From positions 151,001-215,000 of the forward strand of contig NZ_JRVC01000007.1 in NCBI RefSeq assembly GCF_000807925.1: a stretch of 64,000 nucleotides of DNA, in the 5' to 3' direction. Within the stretch, counting starts at the first letter, position 1, and each line of letters begins with the position of its first letter. A program made the translations under genes and the position numbers. This document shows, piece by piece, positions 51,802 through 62,043 of this stretch. The DNA is from Novosphingobium subterraneum. GTDB lineage: Bacteria > Pseudomonadota > Alphaproteobacteria > Sphingomonadales > Sphingomonadaceae. Under the pieces are notes generated by a model. That model made no database searches, was not told the origin of the DNA, and worked only from the letters and a program-made list of their open reading frames with translations.

Positions 51802-54188
51802 CCGCGCAGGACACCGCCGAGCTTGGCGGCAGCCGCCACTACCTTGTCCGAAATCGCCTTGAGCGTCGCCTCATCGAATGACTTCTCGACCGGCTGGAGC
51901 GTCACTTCGATGGCAAGGCTCTTCTGGCCCTCTGGCACGCCAGTCCCGCGGAAGTCATCGAAAATCCGTGCCGAAACAATGGCCTGCTTGTCCGCACCCT
52001 TGACAGCACGGAGCAGATCGCCCGCAGGGACCGAGGCCGCGACAAGGAAGGCAAAGTCGCGCGTCACCGCCTGCAGTGCAGGTGGCGCAAAGTGCGGGCG
52101 GGCGAACTGGCCTGGGCCCTTGCGCGGCGGGATGCGGTCGAGGAACAGCTCGACCACCGCCACGGGACCATCGAGATCGAAGGCCTTGGCGGTTGCCGGA
52201 TGCAGCATGCCGAAGCGCGCCAGCACCTGCTTTGGACCGAGGCGCAGGGTGGCCGACTGGCCGGGGTGGAACTGATCGCCAGCCTCGCCCATGACCTGCA
52301 GGTTGTCGACCGGAGCGCCCGCTTCTGCAAGCAGCGCCAGCGCTTCGGCCTTGGCGTCGAATGCGTCGAACGGCCTGGCCTTGCCAGTCGCCCAGCCGCG
52401 CGAGACGGATTCGCCTGCCAGAACAACGGCTAGGCTCAGCTTTTCGTCGCTCGCGCCATTGGCGCCGCGCAAGTAGCGGCGGCCGATCTCGAACAGGCGC
52501 ACCGAGGTGGCGCCACGGTGGAGATTGCGCTGGGCGGCCGAGAGCAGGCCGGGCAGCAGCGAGGGGCGCATGACCTTGAGGTCTTCGGAGATCGGGTTGG
52601 CCAGCGCCCAGGTTTCCTCGCCATCGGCAAAGTGCGCGGCTTCCTTCTCGGGCAGGAACGACCACGTCACCGCTTCATGCAGGCCACGCGAGGCAGCCGC
52701 TCTGCGGACCCGGCGCTCAAGCGTCTGCACCGCAGTTGCGGTCGGCTTGGCCACACCATCTGCGCGCGGCAGCGGCGTGGAAGGCACGGCATCCAGCCCG
52801 TGGACGCGGATCACTTCCTCGACGATGTCGGGTGCGCCGTCCACGTCCGGGCGCCAGGTCGGCACGGTGACGGTCCAGTCTTCGGCCACGTCGAAGCCGA
52901 GCGCGGCAAGGATGCGCTTCTGTTCGCCATTGCCGACGTCGATGCCGCCAAGGCTCCCGGCCAGCTTCGGATCATAGGCCTCGGTCTTGCGCGCCAGCGG
53001 CGGCTGCCCTGCGCGCACGACTTCGCTCGCTTCGCCACCGCAGATCTCGAGGATCAGACTGGTCAGCAGGTCAAGCCCGGTATCGAGGAACGCCGGATCG
53101 ACGCCACGTTCGAACCGCCCGCGCGCGTCGGAAGCTAGCGCCAGCGCCTGCCCGGTGCGGGCGATGGAAGCCGGATCGAAGTACGCAACTTCGAGCAGGA
53201 CGTCGGTCGTCCCGTCCGAGCAGCCCGAATCTTCGCCACCCATGATCCCGGCGATGTCATGCACGCCAACATCGTCGGCAATCACCGTCATCCACGGCTG
53301 CAGCGCATATTCCTTGCCATTGAGCGCGAGGCAGGTCTCGCCTTCGCGCGCCTTGCGGGCCACGACCGCGCCCGAAAGCTTCGCCATGTCATAGGCGTGA
53401 GCCGGGCGGCCATAACCGAGCATGACGTAATTGGTAATGTCCACCAGCGCCGAGATCGGACGCTGGCCCGCGCTCTTCAGGTAGTCCTGCAGCCACTTCG
53501 GGCTCGGCCCATTCTTTACGCCACGAATCACGCGGCCGTAGAAGGCGGGGCAACCTTCAGGATCGTCGGTGCGCACTTCGACCGGGCAGGGGAAGCTGCC
53601 AGCAACCGGCTTGGCTTCGATCGGCTTGAGCACGCCCAAGCCCGCCGCAGCGAGATCGCGGGCGATGCCGTGAACGCCCATGCAGTCCGGACGGTTGGGC
53701 GTGATCGCCACGTCGAACACCGGGTCCGATCCGAGGTAATCGGCAAAGGTCGTGCCGAGCGGCGCGTCTTCGGGCAGTTCGATGATGCCGTCATGCTCTT
53801 CGCCAAGGCCAAGCTCGCGCGTCGAGCACATCATGCCGTTGGATTCGACGCCGCGGATGGCGGACTTACGAAGTTCCATGCCATTGGCCGGGACCACTGC
53901 GCCGGGCAGGCCGAGCACGCCGACAAGGCCTGCACGCGCATTGGGCGCGCCACAGACAACCTGCAGGGGCGAACCATCACCAAGATCGACGGAGAGCACC
54001 TGCAGCTTGTCAGCCTGCGGGTGCTTCTCCGCCGTCAGCACGCGGGCGACGCGGAAGCTCTTGAGCGCCGCCGAGGCATCTTCGACGCCTTCGATCTCCA
54101 GGCCCAGCGAGGTCAGCTTTTCGGCGATGGTGCGGGCGTCGGCCTTGGTATCGAGGACCGACTTCAACCACGAAAGCGAGAACTTCAC
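51798..54188 (-). CDS. pheT: Phenylalanine-tRNA ligase beta subunit
   Basis: This 796-residue subunit has the EMAP-II/OB domain ([13 protein letters not shown]), B3/B4 editing domain, B5 repeats and the C-terminal anticodon-binding domain ([11 protein letters not shown]). GTG 54188 overlaps the pheS stop (GTGA) and follows GGAG, giving a typical length. With PheS it charges tRNA-Phe. Confidence 0.96.
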   Translation of the reverse strand: MKFSLSWLKSVLDTKADARTIAEKLTSLGLEIEGVEDASAALKSFRVARVLTAEKHPQADKLQVLSVDLGDGSPLQVVCGAPNARAGLVGVLGLPGAVVPANGMELRKSAIRGVESNGMMCSTRELGLGEEHDGIIELPEDAPLGTTFADYLGSDPVFDVAITPNRPDCMGVHGIARDLAAAGLGVLKPIEAKPVAGSFPCPVEVRTDDPEGCPAFYGRVIRGVKNGPSPKWLQDYLKSAGQRPISALVDITNYVMLGYGRPAHAYDMAKLSGAVVARKAREGETCLALNGKEYALQPWMTVIADDVGVHDIAGIMGGEDSGCSDGTTDVLLEVAYFDPASIARTGQALALASDARGRFERGVDPAFLDTGLDLLTSLILEICGGEASEVVRAGQPPLARKTEAYDPKLAGSLGGIDVGNGEQKRILAALGFDVAEDWTVTVPTWRPDVDGAPDIVEEVIRVHGLDAVPSTPLPRADGVAKPTATAVQTLERRVRRAAASRGLHEAVTWSFLPEKEAAHFADGEETWALANPISEDLKVMRPSLLPGLLSAAQRNLHRGATSVRLFEIGRRYLRGANGASDEKLSLAVVLAGESVSRGWATGKARPFDAFDAKAEALALLAEAGAPVDNLQVMGEAGDQFHPGQSATLRLGPKQVLARFGMLHPATAKAFDLDGPVAVVELFLDRIPPRKGPGQFARPHFAPPALQAVTRDFAFLVAASVPAGDLLRAVKGADKQAIVSARIFDDFRGTGVPEGQKSLAIEVTLQPVEKSFDEATLKAISDKVVAAAAKLGGVLRG

Positions 54189-55285
54189 GAACGTACTCCA
54201 ACACCGCCGGAAAGGGTCGGCACATCGAGCGCGCCGAAGCCGTAGTGGCCAAGCCACCGCACATCGCCATCGAAGAAGGCGCGCAGGTCATCCATGCCGT
54301 ACTTGAGCATGGCGAGGCGATCGACGCCGGTGCCGAAGGCGAAGCCCTGCCATTCATCGGGATCGAGCCCGCCGAATTCGATGACCTTGCGGTTGACCAT
54401 GCCGGAGCCCAGCACTTCCATCCAGCCACCGTTCTCCGCATCGCCGCTGCCGCCAACGACGCGCTTGCCATTGATGAGGGTGTAGCCGACGTCCACTTCG
54501 ACCGAAGGCTCGGTGAAGGGGAAGTAGCTCGGGCGCAGGCGCAGGACGATGTCGTCACGCTCGAAGAAGGCCTTGAGGAAGGTCTCCAGCGTCCACTTGA
54601 GATGGCCGAGGTGAATGCCCTTGTCGATCACCAGACCTTCGATCTGGTGGAACATCGGCGTGTGCGTGGCGTCCGAGTCCGAGCGATAGACGCGGCCCGG
54701 CGCGATGATGCGGATCGGCGCGCCTTGCGCGATCATCGAGCGAATCTGCACCGGCGAGGTATGCGTGCGCAGCAGCATCGAACGGCCTTCGGCATCCTTG
54801 TCGGGGAAATAGAAGGTATCGTGCATCGCGCGCGCCGGATGGGTCTCGGGCATGTTGAGCGCGGTGAAGTTGTGCCAGTCGTCCTCGATCTCCGGCCCGC
54901 TGGCCGCGGCAAAGCCCATGTCGGCGAAGATCTCGGCCAGTTCGTCCATGACCTGCGAAACCGGGTGGACCGAACCCCTGGGCGCTTGCGGCGCGGGAAG
55001 GGAAAGGTCGACAGTCTCGGCAGCCAGACGCGCTTCGAGCGCGGCGCTTTCCAGCGCGTTCTTGCGGTCTGCGAGGGCCGCGGTCACCGCTTCGCGCGCG
55101 GCGTGGATCTTCGGGCCTTCGCTCTGCCGCTGGTCCGGCGTCATCCCGCCCAGCGACTTGAGCAGGGCACTGACCCAGCCCTGCTTGCCGAGCGCGGAGA
55201 CGCGGATCGCCTCCACCGCTTCGGGCGTGCCTGCTTCCGCAATGGCCGCGAGCGTTGCGGCCTGCTGTTGATCGAGGTTTTCCAT
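54185..55285 (-). CDS. pheS: Phenylalanine-tRNA ligase alpha subunit
   Basis: This 366-residue class II synthetase has an N-terminal coiled coil, then motif 2 (F-R-P-G-like [12 protein letters not shown]) and motif 3 ([14 protein letters not shown]). F-H-Q-I-E-G is the Phe-binding signature. ATG 55285 is supported by the family start. It is overlapped by pheT and preceded by an AraC gene on the same strand with a 44-bp gap. Confidence 0.96.
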   Translation of the reverse strand: MENLDQQQAATLAAIAEAGTPEAVEAIRVSALGKQGWVSALLKSLGGMTPDQRQSEGPKIHAAREAVTAALADRKNALESAALEARLAAETVDLSLPAPQAPRGSVHPVSQVMDELAEIFADMGFAAASGPEIEDDWHNFTALNMPETHPARAMHDTFYFPDKDAEGRSMLLRTHTSPVQIRSMIAQGAPIRIIAPGRVYRSDSDATHTPMFHQIEGLVIDKGIHLGHLKWTLETFLKAFFERDDIVLRLRPSYFPFTEPSVEVDVGYTLINGKRVVGGSGDAENGGWMEVLGSGMVNRKVIEFGGLDPDEWQGFAFGTGVDRLAMLKYGMDDLRAFFDGDVRWLGHYGFGALDVPTLSGGVGVRS

Positions 55286-55329
55286 CGGCAAGCCGCTAGC
55301 CGCAAATGCGCCGGAATCAAAGTCTGGAG

Positions 55330-56262
55330 TTAAGATCGAGTGGGGGTGTGCAGGGCTTGAACCGCCGCGCCGACGAACTCCTTCCGTGCGCGCATGACTT
55401 CCTGCAGCACGGGCTTGGGGCAATGGGCATATTCGCTCGGGCTCATGCCCATGAAACGGTGGAAGTCCCGAACGAACTGGGCCTGATCATGGTAGTGACC
55501 ATCGATCGCGCCGATCCACTTCAGCGACGGGTCCATCATGTATTGCACGAGGCTGCGCATGAAGCGCTGGCGACGCAGGAGGAGCCGGGGCGGGAAGCCG
55601 AAATGCTTGCGGCACAGGCGCTCCACGGTGTGGGTGGGCAACTGGGTCGCCTCGGCCATCTCGCTGACGGAAGCGATGTCCGGATCGACCAAGGCGGCGT
55701 GGCAGGCGACAATGCGTGGATCGTCTTCGACGTCGGCCGCCAGGTTCTGTTCGAAGAAGCGGGTGATGCGCGAAAGTTCGGCCTGCTCGTCCTTCTCCTT
55801 GCCGAAGACCGAGGCTGCGAGAGGACGGAAGGGGGCAAGGAAAGGCTCGCTGGCGACGTCATAGATATGATCGGCGTGCGCATTGGCGGGCTGGCGCACG
55901 AAGCGCGCCCAGCCCAGCGGCAAGAGGCCGATGCCCCAGATGCGCGTGGTGCCGGTGGTGAATTCCAGAGTGGTGCTCGTCGGCCCGGTGGCGTTGGCCT
56001 GGACGCCCGCGAACGGAGGCCGACCCGGCAATTGCGAATCCGGAAAGTCGCCCTGGTAGATGCGGATGTTTGCCCATTCAGGGTGGAGGTGATCGGTCAC
56101 CCGGCCTTGGGGCACGTCGATCTCGGTCAGGTAAAATGTCGTGAAATAGCGCTGCAGCGGCTCTGGCGGCCGATGGAATCGAACCCGGACTGTGCAGTCC
56201 CCGGTCAAGCTGTGCGCGCCCCTGTTTACTTTAGTTATGTGTTGTTCATCCGCACCCTGCAC
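55330..56262 (-). CDS. AraC-family transcription regulator
   Basis: This 310-residue protein starts at GTG 56262. The C-terminal part (about 205-290) has two helix-turn-helix elements: [19 protein letters not shown], and [16 protein letters not shown]. The N-terminal 150 residues form an effector domain of unknown ligand. It lies between ribosomal-protein genes and pheST without an obvious target. Confidence 0.88.
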   Translation of the reverse strand: MQGADEQHITKVNRGAHSLTGDCTVRVRFHRPPEPLQRYFTTFYLTEIDVPQGRVTDHLHPEWANIRIYQGDFPDSQLPGRPPFAGVQANATGPTSTTLEFTTGTTRIWGIGLLPLGWARFVRQPANAHADHIYDVASEPFLAPFRPLAASVFGKEKDEQAELSRITRFFEQNLAADVEDDPRIVACHAALVDPDIASVSEMAEATQLPTHTVERLCRKHFGFPPRLLLRRQRFMRSLVQYMMDPSLKWIGAIDGHYHDQAQFVRDFHRFMGMSPSEYAHCPKPVLQEVMRARKEFVGAAVQALHTPTRS

Positions 56263-56284
56263 TGCGCTTGCGCGAATCGCAACG

Positions 56285-56317
56285 AAAAAGGGCGGCTCCC
56301 GAAGGAACCGCCCTTTT
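56285..56317 (-). terminator. Intrinsic terminator of rpmI-rplT
   Basis: AAAAGGGCGG and CCGCCCTTTT pair, with an inner loop that extends pairing, 24 bp after the rplT stop; the minus strand ends in a T-run. It separates the ribosomal operon from the AraC gene. Confidence 0.85.
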
Positions 56318-56340
56318 GTTCAGCCTGCTTGCAACGCCGA

Positions 56341-56703
56341 TCAGGCGGCGGGCAGGGCAGCCTTCGCCTGAGCGATGACGGCGGTGAAGATCGCACCTTC
56401 GTTCATCGCGAGGTCGGCCATGGTCTTGCGGTCGAGCTCGATCCCGGCAAGCTTGGTGCCATGGATGAACTGCGAGTAGGTCAGGCCTTCGGCGCGGACA
56501 GCAGCGTTGATGCGCTGGATCCACAGGGCGCGGAAGCTGCGCTTCTTGACCTTGCGGTCGCGGTATGCGTACTGGCCGGCCTTTTCGACGGCCTGACGGG
56601 CGACGCGGATGGTGTTCTTGCGACGGCCGCGATAGCCCTTCGCCTGATCCAGAATCCGCTTGTGCTTGGCTTTGGTGGTTACACCACGCTTGATACGGCT
56701 CAT
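56341..56703 (-). CDS. rplT: Ribosomal protein bL20
   Basis: This 120-residue protein is basic and has the full bL20 sequence pattern: start [35 protein letters not shown]. It binds 23S rRNA early in 50S assembly and often represses its own operon. rpmI lies just upstream, 13 bp away. infC is not in this window. Confidence 0.97.
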   Translation of the reverse strand: MSRIKRGVTTKAKHKRILDQAKGYRGRRKNTIRVARQAVEKAGQYAYRDRKVKKRSFRALWIQRINAAVRAEGLTYSQFIHGTKLAGIELDRKTMADLAMNEGAIFTAVIAQAKAALPAA

Positions 56704-56716
56704 AGTTCAGCGCTCC

Positions 56717-56920
56717 TCAGTTCAGCCCGTAGGGCGCCCACTTCTTGATCACCTTCGCATCGGCGTCGGAGATCACGTCAGTGCCGCGGTTCTGGCGGAT
56801 ATACTTGGCGTTGTGGCTGATCAGGCGGTGGCGCTTGCCGGCAACGCCGTGCTTCACCTTGCCGGTGGCGGTGAGCTTGAAGCGCTTTTTCACGCCGCTC
56901 TTTGTCTTCATCTTGGGCAT
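56717..56920 (-). CDS. rpmI: Ribosomal protein bL35
   Basis: This 67-residue protein starts [20 protein letters not shown] and contains R-H-R-L, the bL35 signature. ATG 56920 follows CAGGAGACGAAA. It forms an operon with rplT and probably has its own promoter in the 205-bp gap upstream, which also holds one half of a dispersed palindrome. Confidence 0.97.
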   Translation of the reverse strand: MPKMKTKSGVKKRFKLTATGKVKHGVAGKRHRLISHNAKYIRQNRGTDVISDADAKVIKKWAPYGLN

Positions 56921-57088
56921 TTTCGTCTCCTGAGTTCGACGCGTCCGATCTGCCTTGGCAGCCCTTGTGGCCAGGCCGATCATCGAATCCGTGTCGGTTG
57001 AAGGTGGGGCCGTTAGGGGATGCGGCGCGGAAAGGCAAGTGTTGTGGAGTCTTTGCACGGTGCGCCCTGGCATCTGCCAAGGGCTGGC

Positions 57089-57109
57089 GGCACCGGCCCG
57101 CTCCCCCGC
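57089..57109. repeat. Half copy of GC-rich dispersed palindrome
   Basis: Twenty-one bases are identical to the outer arm at 12894-12914. No inverted partner is found nearby. Confidence 0.6.
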
Positions 57110-57125
57110 GAAACGGCACCACTTG

Positions 57126-58031
57126 TCATTTCCCGATATCTGCCAGATCGTATGGCGTCGTCTGGTACGTCTCGTTGACCCAGTTGCCGTAGAGCAGATG
57201 GCCGTGGCCGCGCCAGGTGTTGGCGGGCATGGCCTGGGGATCGTCACCGGGGAAATAGTGGCGGGGCAAGTACTTGCCTTCGTCCCGCGCATATTCGCCC
57301 GCCAGCGTCAGCGTATCGTACTCGAGATGGTTGAACATGTGCAACGTGTTGTGGGCCGGGTCATCGATCAGGCACAGGCCGGTTTCGGCGCTGTCGGCAA
57401 GGACCGAAAGGCCGCGACCTTCGGGCAGGTCCTCGCGGCGCACTTCGCTCCAGCGCGACACAGGCACGTCGAACACATCGGGCAGGCCGCGCATGAAGGG
57501 ACTGGCGGGCGCGTGGTTGATGTGGCGGAACACGCCCGAGGCCTTGGTCGGCAAGGGGTGCTTCTCGATGCCATGGAAATGATGCAGCGCGGCCATCGCG
57601 CCCCAGCACACCGACAGCGTGCGGTGCACGTTGGTCTGTGACCAGTCGAAGATGCGGGCGAGCTCGTCCCAGTAGCTGACCTCTTCATAAGGAATCGTCT
57701 CGACCGGTGCGCCGGTGACGATCAGGCCATCGTACTTCTCGGCACGCACGTCCTCCCACGGACGGTAGAAGGCCGAGATGTGACCTGCCGAAGTGTTCTT
57801 GCTGACGTGGTCGGAAATGCGCACCAGCTCAAGCTCGACCTGCAGCGGAGTTGCGCCCAGAAGGCGGGCGATCTGGGTCTCGGTGGTGATCTTGTCGGGC
57901 ATCAGGTTGAGCAGGGCGATCCGCATCGGGCGGATGTCCTGGCGCGCGGCCTCGGTCTCGCTCATCACGATCACGCCCTCGGCCTCGAGTGTGCGGCGGG
58001 CAGGGAGATTGTCGGCAATCCTGATCGGCAC
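57126..58031 (-). CDS. metA: MetA/MetAS homoserine O-acyltransferase
   Basis: This 301-residue enzyme starts at GTG 58031, giving [10 protein letters not shown], the normal MetA opening. That start places Cys142 (S-V-C-W-G-A), His235 and Glu237 (H-L-E-Y-D) on the standard catalytic numbering. Glu is at position 111; in this family Glu111 is associated with acetyl-CoA use and Gly111 with succinyl-CoA, so the product may be O-acetylhomoserine. A GAGGAAG site precedes GTG 58031; a TTG at 58049 lies in the leader hairpin and is less likely. Confidence 0.93.
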   Translation of the reverse strand: MPIRIADNLPARRTLEAEGVIVMSETEAARQDIRPMRIALLNLMPDKITTETQIARLLGATPLQVELELVRISDHVSKNTSAGHISAFYRPWEDVRAEKYDGLIVTGAPVETIPYEEVSYWDELARIFDWSQTNVHRTLSVCWGAMAALHHFHGIEKHPLPTKASGVFRHINHAPASPFMRGLPDVFDVPVSRWSEVRREDLPEGRGLSVLADSAETGLCLIDDPAHNTLHMFNHLEYDTLTLAGEYARDEGKYLPRHYFPGDDPQAMPANTWRGHGHLLYGNWVNETYQTTPYDLADIGK

Positions 58032-58200
58032 GTGTAACGTCTTCCTCAAACCTGAGGGAGAAGACGCTCTTCACGGTGTCCGTGTCCGTTTGGTTGCCGG
58101 ATCGGCCACATCCCCTTTCTGCTTGGGGCAGATCGGGTACCACCTTGCCCGGATCGGCAGGTTGGCGTTGGAGCGTCACTCCAACTCTCGATGTAGGACG
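58032..58200 (-). promoter_or_regulatory. Structured metA leader, candidate riboswitch
   Basis: The minus-strand leader contains a hairpin TTGGAGTGACGCTCCAA (58168-58184), a segment TGGCCGATCCGGCAACC (58092-58108) resembling part of the S-box core, and CACGGACACCGTG. It ends with a 10-bp stem (58038-58047 against 58054-58066, with a 3-base bulge) that hides the GAGGAAG ribosome-binding site. This fits translational control by a methionine-related ligand. It does not match SAM-II as I know it; the class is uncertain. Confidence 0.5.
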
Positions 58201-58260
58201 ACAGATAGAACCGCCTTGAAAGCTTTGCAACGGGGCGAAGGTGCAGGATGTCACTTGCTA

Positions 58261-58298
58261 TTGCGATCCAGTCGCATTATTAATGCGAGTCATTGGCA
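58261..58298 (+). promoter_or_regulatory. Tandem Fur-like boxes before bfd-bfr
   Basis: TGCGATCCAGTCGCA (58262-58276) and TGCGAGTCATTGGCA (58284-58298) each approximate a 7-1-7 palindrome of the alphaproteobacterial Fur type, and TCGCATT-ATT-AATGCGA overlaps them. They lie 30-70 bp before bfd. Confidence 0.65.
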
Positions 58299-58328
58299 GG
58301 AAGCGTGCTGCCCTGGAGTTTCAGTGCA

Positions 58329-58505
58329 ATGTTCATCTGCATCTGCAATGCCATCCGCGAGAAGGACATCCGCGCCACTGCCCGTTGCCACGCCGGCAAT
58401 GCAGAGGAGATCTACGGCCGCATGGGCTTCAAGCCGCAGTGCCGGCAGTGCCTTGATGATGCCGAGGACGTGATCGCCGACGAGCGCGCCTGCGCGCTGG
58501 CATAA
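58329..58505 (+). CDS. bfd: Bacterioferritin-associated ferredoxin
   Basis: This 58-residue [2Fe-2S] protein has ligands Cys4-x-Cys6 and Cys38-x2-Cys41. Bfd reduces the iron in bacterioferritin so it can be released. ATG 58329 is 23 bp after the second Fur-like box. Bacterioferritin is encoded about 107 bp downstream on the same strand, so the pair serves iron storage and release. Confidence 0.92.
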   Translation: MFICICNAIREKDIRATARCHAGNAEEIYGRMGFKPQCRQCLDDAEDVIADERACALA

Positions 58506-58612
58506 GTCCCACGTTGCAAAGTGTTGCAGGCACCCGGTGCGAGTCGTTCGCGCTTTATGCCGTCCATCCTGCAGCGTAACGTCGCTCTATCCATTGCATA
58601 GGAGCCAGCGCG

Positions 58613-59092
58613 ATGAAGGGCGATGCCAAGGTCATCGAATATCTCAACAAGGCCCTGCTCAACGAGCTGACCGCGATCAACCAGTACTGGCTGCACTACC
58701 GCCTGCTCGCCAACTGGGGCGTCAAGAAGCTGGCCGAGTACGAGCGCCACGAATCGATCGACGAGATGAAGCACGCCGACATGCTGGCGGACCGCATCCT
58801 GTTCCTCGATGGCCTGCCCAACTTCCAGGCGCTCGGCCGCCTGCGCGTTGGCGAATCGGTCGAGGAGATCCTCAAGGCTGACCTTGCCTTGGAGATGGAT
58901 GCCCTGCTGCTGCTCAGGGACGCCATCGCCCACTGTGAATCCGTGCGCGATTTCGTCAGCCGCGATCTTTTCGCCAAGATCCTCGAGAGCGAGGAAGAGC
59001 ATGTCGACGTGATCGAGAAGCAGTTCGACATGATCGAGCGCATGGGCCTGGCCAACTACATCCAGCTCAACAGCGAAGCCGCCGAAAGCTGA
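58613..59092 (+). CDS. bfr: Bacterioferritin
   Basis: This 159-residue subunit stores iron as a 24-mer. Ferroxidase ligands Glu18, Glu51, His54, Glu94, Glu127 and His130 are all present, and Met52 is the heme ligand, so this is a heme-binding type. ATG 58613 follows AGGAG. It shares the iron-responsive control region with bfd or has its own promoter in the 107-bp gap. Confidence 0.95.
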   Translation: MKGDAKVIEYLNKALLNELTAINQYWLHYRLLANWGVKKLAEYERHESIDEMKHADMLADRILFLDGLPNFQALGRLRVGESVEEILKADLALEMDALLLLRDAIAHCESVRDFVSRDLFAKILESEEEHVDVIEKQFDMIERMGLANYIQLNSEAAES

Positions 59093-59102
59093 TCCTGGCG
59101 CT

Positions 59103-59132
59103 GCGAAGCGGCCTCCTACTCGGCCGCTTCGC
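59103..59132. terminator. Bidirectional hairpin between bfr and exporter gene
   Basis: GCGAAGCGGCC and GGCCGCTTCGC form an 11-bp stem overlapping the 3' end of the exporter gene. Confidence 0.6.
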
Positions 59133-60942
59133 TCACTTCCGCGCTTTCCGCCGCCTGACGCGCCCACATTTCGGCGTAGAGGCCATCGCGGCGCAGCAGG
59201 TCGGCGTGGTTGCCTTGTTCTGACAGGCGCCCCTGATCCAGCACGAGAATCGTGTCGGAATCGGCAATCGTCGACAACCGGTGGGCGATGGAGATCGTGG
59301 TGCGGTGGCTGGCGACGGCGCGCATGGTGGAGAGGATGTCCTGCTCCGTGCGGGTATCGAGCGCACTGGTCGCTTCATCGAACAGCAGGATTGGCGGGTT
59401 CTTCACAAGGGTGCGCGCGATGGCGACGCGCTGCTTTTCGCCGCCCGACAGCTTCAGGCCGCGTTCGCCGACTTCGGTGTCATAGCCTTGCGGCAATCGC
59501 GCGATGAAGTCTGCGATCGCCGCGCCCTTGGCGGCGGCCTCGACCTCGGCCATTCCTGCACCGTCACGACCATAGGCGATGTTATAGCCTATGGTGTCGT
59601 TGAACAGCACCGAGTCCTGCGGAACGATGCCCAGTGCGGCGCGCAAGGAAGCCTGCGTCACGCCTGCAATGTCCTGCCCGTCGATCAGGATACGCCCGGA
59701 CCACGGGTCATAGAAGCGGAACAGCAGGCGCGCGATGGTCGACTTGCCCGCGCCTGATGGGCCGACGATGGCCACGCGGCTGCCCGCAGGCGCTTCGAAC
59801 GACAGACCGTGCAGGATCTCGCGATCGCGGTCATAACCGAACACGACATTGTCGAACGTCACCGAGGGGCGGTTCACCACCAGCGCAGGCGCATCGGGGG
59901 CGTCTGCCACTTCGATATGCGTGTCGATCAGGCGGAACATTTCGGCCATGTCGATCAGGCCCTGCCGGATGGTGCGATAGACCATGCCGAGCATGTCGAG
60001 CGGGCGGAAGAGCTGGGTGAGGTACGTGTTGACGAAGACAAGGTCGCCGACCGTCAGCCGCCCTTGCGACCAACCATAGACCGTCCACGCCATTGCCCCT
60101 GCCATCAGCAGGTTGACGATCAGGGCCTGCGCGATGTTGAGCAGGCCAAGGCTGTTTTCGCTCTTCACCGCGGCATCGGCGTAGGCGCGCGCGGCGGAGG
60201 CGTATCGCGCTTCCTCGCGCGATTCGGCGCCGAAGTATTTCACCGTCTCGTAGTTCAGCAGCGAATCGACCGCGCGGGCCAGCGCCTGGCCATCGAGCCG
60301 GTTCATCTTCTCGCGCAGCGCCGTACGCCATTCGGTGATGGTGCGCGTGGCGTAGACATAGGCGATCACGGCAAGGATCGTCGCCGTGACCAGTCCCAGC
60401 CCGAAGTTCAGCCAGAAGATCACGATGACCGCCGTCAGCTCGATCACCGTCGGCGCAATGTTGAACAGCAGGAAATAGAGCATCGTGTCGATGCTCTTGG
60501 TCCCACGCTCGATCACCTTGGTTACCTCGCCGGTGCGGCGGGCGAGGTGGAAGCGCAGCGAAAGCTTGTGGAGGCGGGCGAAGACGTTTTCCGCCAGATG
60601 CCGCGTGGCGTCCTGGCCAACGCGCTCGAACACGATGTTGCGCAGGTTGTCGAACAACACCCCGGCAAAGCGACCGAGGGCATAGGCCAGGACGAACGCC
60701 AGTGCGACAGTCAGGGCAGGCTGAGCGCCTGCCGGAAGCGTCATTGCGTCGACAGCTTTCTTGTATGCGAATGGCAGCGCAAGTGTCGTCGCCTTGCCGA
60801 GCAGTACCATGACCACCGCGCCCATGACCCGGCGGCGCAGGATCGCATTGTCGGCAGGCCAGAGGTACGGGAGGAAGCGCTTGAGCGTGGCCCAGCCATC
60901 GTGGCGGGCGTCTTTGGGACTCGTCGGTGTATCAGGTGGCAT
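59116..60942 (-). CDS. atm1: Atm1-type ABC exporter of glutathione-linked compounds
   Basis: This 608-residue half-transporter has six membrane segments (about 35-330) and one ABC domain with Walker A G-P-S-G-A-G-K-S-T, the LSGGE signature and Walker B I-L-L-F-D-E-A-T-S-A-L-D. It corresponds to the N. aromaticivorans Atm1 (NaAtm1), which exports glutathione and metal-glutathione conjugates and relates to mitochondrial Atm1. ATG 60942 gives the same length. It is convergent with bfr, so iron storage and a thiol-metal exporter are close. Confidence 0.95.
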   Translation of the reverse strand: MPPDTPTSPKDARHDGWATLKRFLPYLWPADNAILRRRVMGAVVMVLLGKATTLALPFAYKKAVDAMTLPAGAQPALTVALAFVLAYALGRFAGVLFDNLRNIVFERVGQDATRHLAENVFARLHKLSLRFHLARRTGEVTKVIERGTKSIDTMLYFLLFNIAPTVIELTAVIVIFWLNFGLGLVTATILAVIAYVYATRTITEWRTALREKMNRLDGQALARAVDSLLNYETVKYFGAESREEARYASAARAYADAAVKSENSLGLLNIAQALIVNLLMAGAMAWTVYGWSQGRLTVGDLVFVNTYLTQLFRPLDMLGMVYRTIRQGLIDMAEMFRLIDTHIEVADAPDAPALVVNRPSVTFDNVVFGYDRDREILHGLSFEAPAGSRVAIVGPSGAGKSTIARLLFRFYDPWSGRILIDGQDIAGVTQASLRAALGIVPQDSVLFNDTIGYNIAYGRDGAGMAEVEAAAKGAAIADFIARLPQGYDTEVGERGLKLSGGEKQRVAIARTLVKNPPILLFDEATSALDTRTEQDILSTMRAVASHRTTISIAHRLSTIADSDTILVLDQGRLSEQGNHADLLRRDGLYAEMWARQAAESAEVSEAAE

Positions 60943-61028
60943 GGGTTCCCACATAGGGAACGTGGACGGCTATGCCAGAGCTTTGAAAGTTTACAGCGGC
61001 AAAGGCGGCCTTGCAGGCAGACTGGCAA

Positions 61029-61991
61029 TCAGAACCGGATGCTCCTGTGCGAGTCCGGCATTGCGGTCCCGGGCGGCAGGTCGAACAGCACGCGCCTTGT
61101 CGCGAAGTCGATCGCCACCCGCCTGAACATGCGCATCTGCGCCATACCCAGCAGGATTGCCGGGCGCTTGACCAGATCGAGCCGGTGGAACGCCGGGGAG
61201 TCGGCAAAGGCGAGGGGGGTATTGTGGATCTGCAACCCTTCGATCTCGATCGTCGAGGCCATGACAATATCCGCATTGAGCGCCTGGCCCGTCACCGAGA
61301 ACAGTGTCGTCTGCTCGGTGCGGTTGCGGCGGGCCATGGCCTTGCGCAGCGCAAGGTTGCCGATCGAGCTGTCAGACCCGGTATCGAGCACGACGTCGGT
61401 GTGGACGCCATCGATGATCGCGTTGGTCATGATCAGCTGGCCCGAACGCCGCTTGGCCTTGACGACGATCTCGAAGCCTTTCGTGCCGCCCAGCGATGCG
61501 GCATCGCCAATGGCGATGCGATTGGCGCCGAAGTCTATCAGCACGCGCTGGTCCTGCAGGCTGTCGAGCCCGACGATGCCTTGCGCGCCGATATGCTCGG
61601 CTTCCAGCAGCGGCGCGGTCAGGGTATAATATGTCCGCTTGCCGAGGCTTATCTCCTCGACATCGACCAGTTCCACTTGGTGCGAGCCTGCCACGCCGAC
61701 GACCACGCCATTGCCGGTCACAGGCAGGCCCAACCCTTGCGCCACCTGCCGTGAAAGGACCGTGCGCTCGGAGCCGGTGTCGATCAGGAAATCGTAGGGG
61801 CCGCTTTTCCCGATCAGGACCGGGACAGTCATGCGATCATGTCTGTCCCGTTGGAGCTGCACAAGCTCGTCAGCAGGTGATGGGAAGGGCTGGGTCGCCG
61901 GTTCGCTGGCGAACGCCGGCGGCACGATGCTGGCCAGCGCAAGCATGAAAAGCCTTCGCGAAAACACCGGCAAAGGGCGGCCCTGTGGCAT
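61029..61991 (-). CDS. Secreted aspartic protease-like protein with two DTG motifs
   Basis: This 320-residue protein starts at ATG 61991 with GGGAGAAG before it; another ATG at 62006 is possible. It has an S-R-R-L-F-M-L-A-L signal region (Tat-like) ending near A-F-A-S. Two retropepsin-like domains follow, each with a D-T-G catalytic triad: F-L-I-D-T-G-S-E in the first and V-V-L-D-T-G-S-D in the second. Single-chain proteins with two such domains can fold as an active pseudo-dimer. Function is unknown. It lies just upstream of the exporter gene. Confidence 0.85.
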   Translation of the reverse strand: MPQGRPLPVFSRRLFMLALASIVPPAFASEPATQPFPSPADELVQLQRDRHDRMTVPVLIGKSGPYDFLIDTGSERTVLSRQVAQGLGLPVTGNGVVVGVAGSHQVELVDVEEISLGKRTYYTLTAPLLEAEHIGAQGIVGLDSLQDQRVLIDFGANRIAIGDAASLGGTKGFEIVVKAKRRSGQLIMTNAIIDGVHTDVVLDTGSDSSIGNLALRKAMARRNRTEQTTLFSVTGQALNADIVMASTIEIEGLQIHNTPLAFADSPAFHRLDLVKRPAILLGMAQMRMFRRVAIDFATRRVLFDLPPGTAMPDSHRSIRF

Positions 61992-62043
61992 GGCGACTTC
62001 TCCCATGCCTGATTTACGCCTGCATGGGCGCCTTGGCGAGTCC

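Noticed and set aside
58050..58254. Short frames in the metA leader as a leader peptide
   Set aside because: No run of methionine or other regulatory codons; RNA structure explains the region better.
59809..61629. 606-codon plus-strand frame opposite the Atm1 exporter
   Set aside because: Shadow of two well-supported genes.
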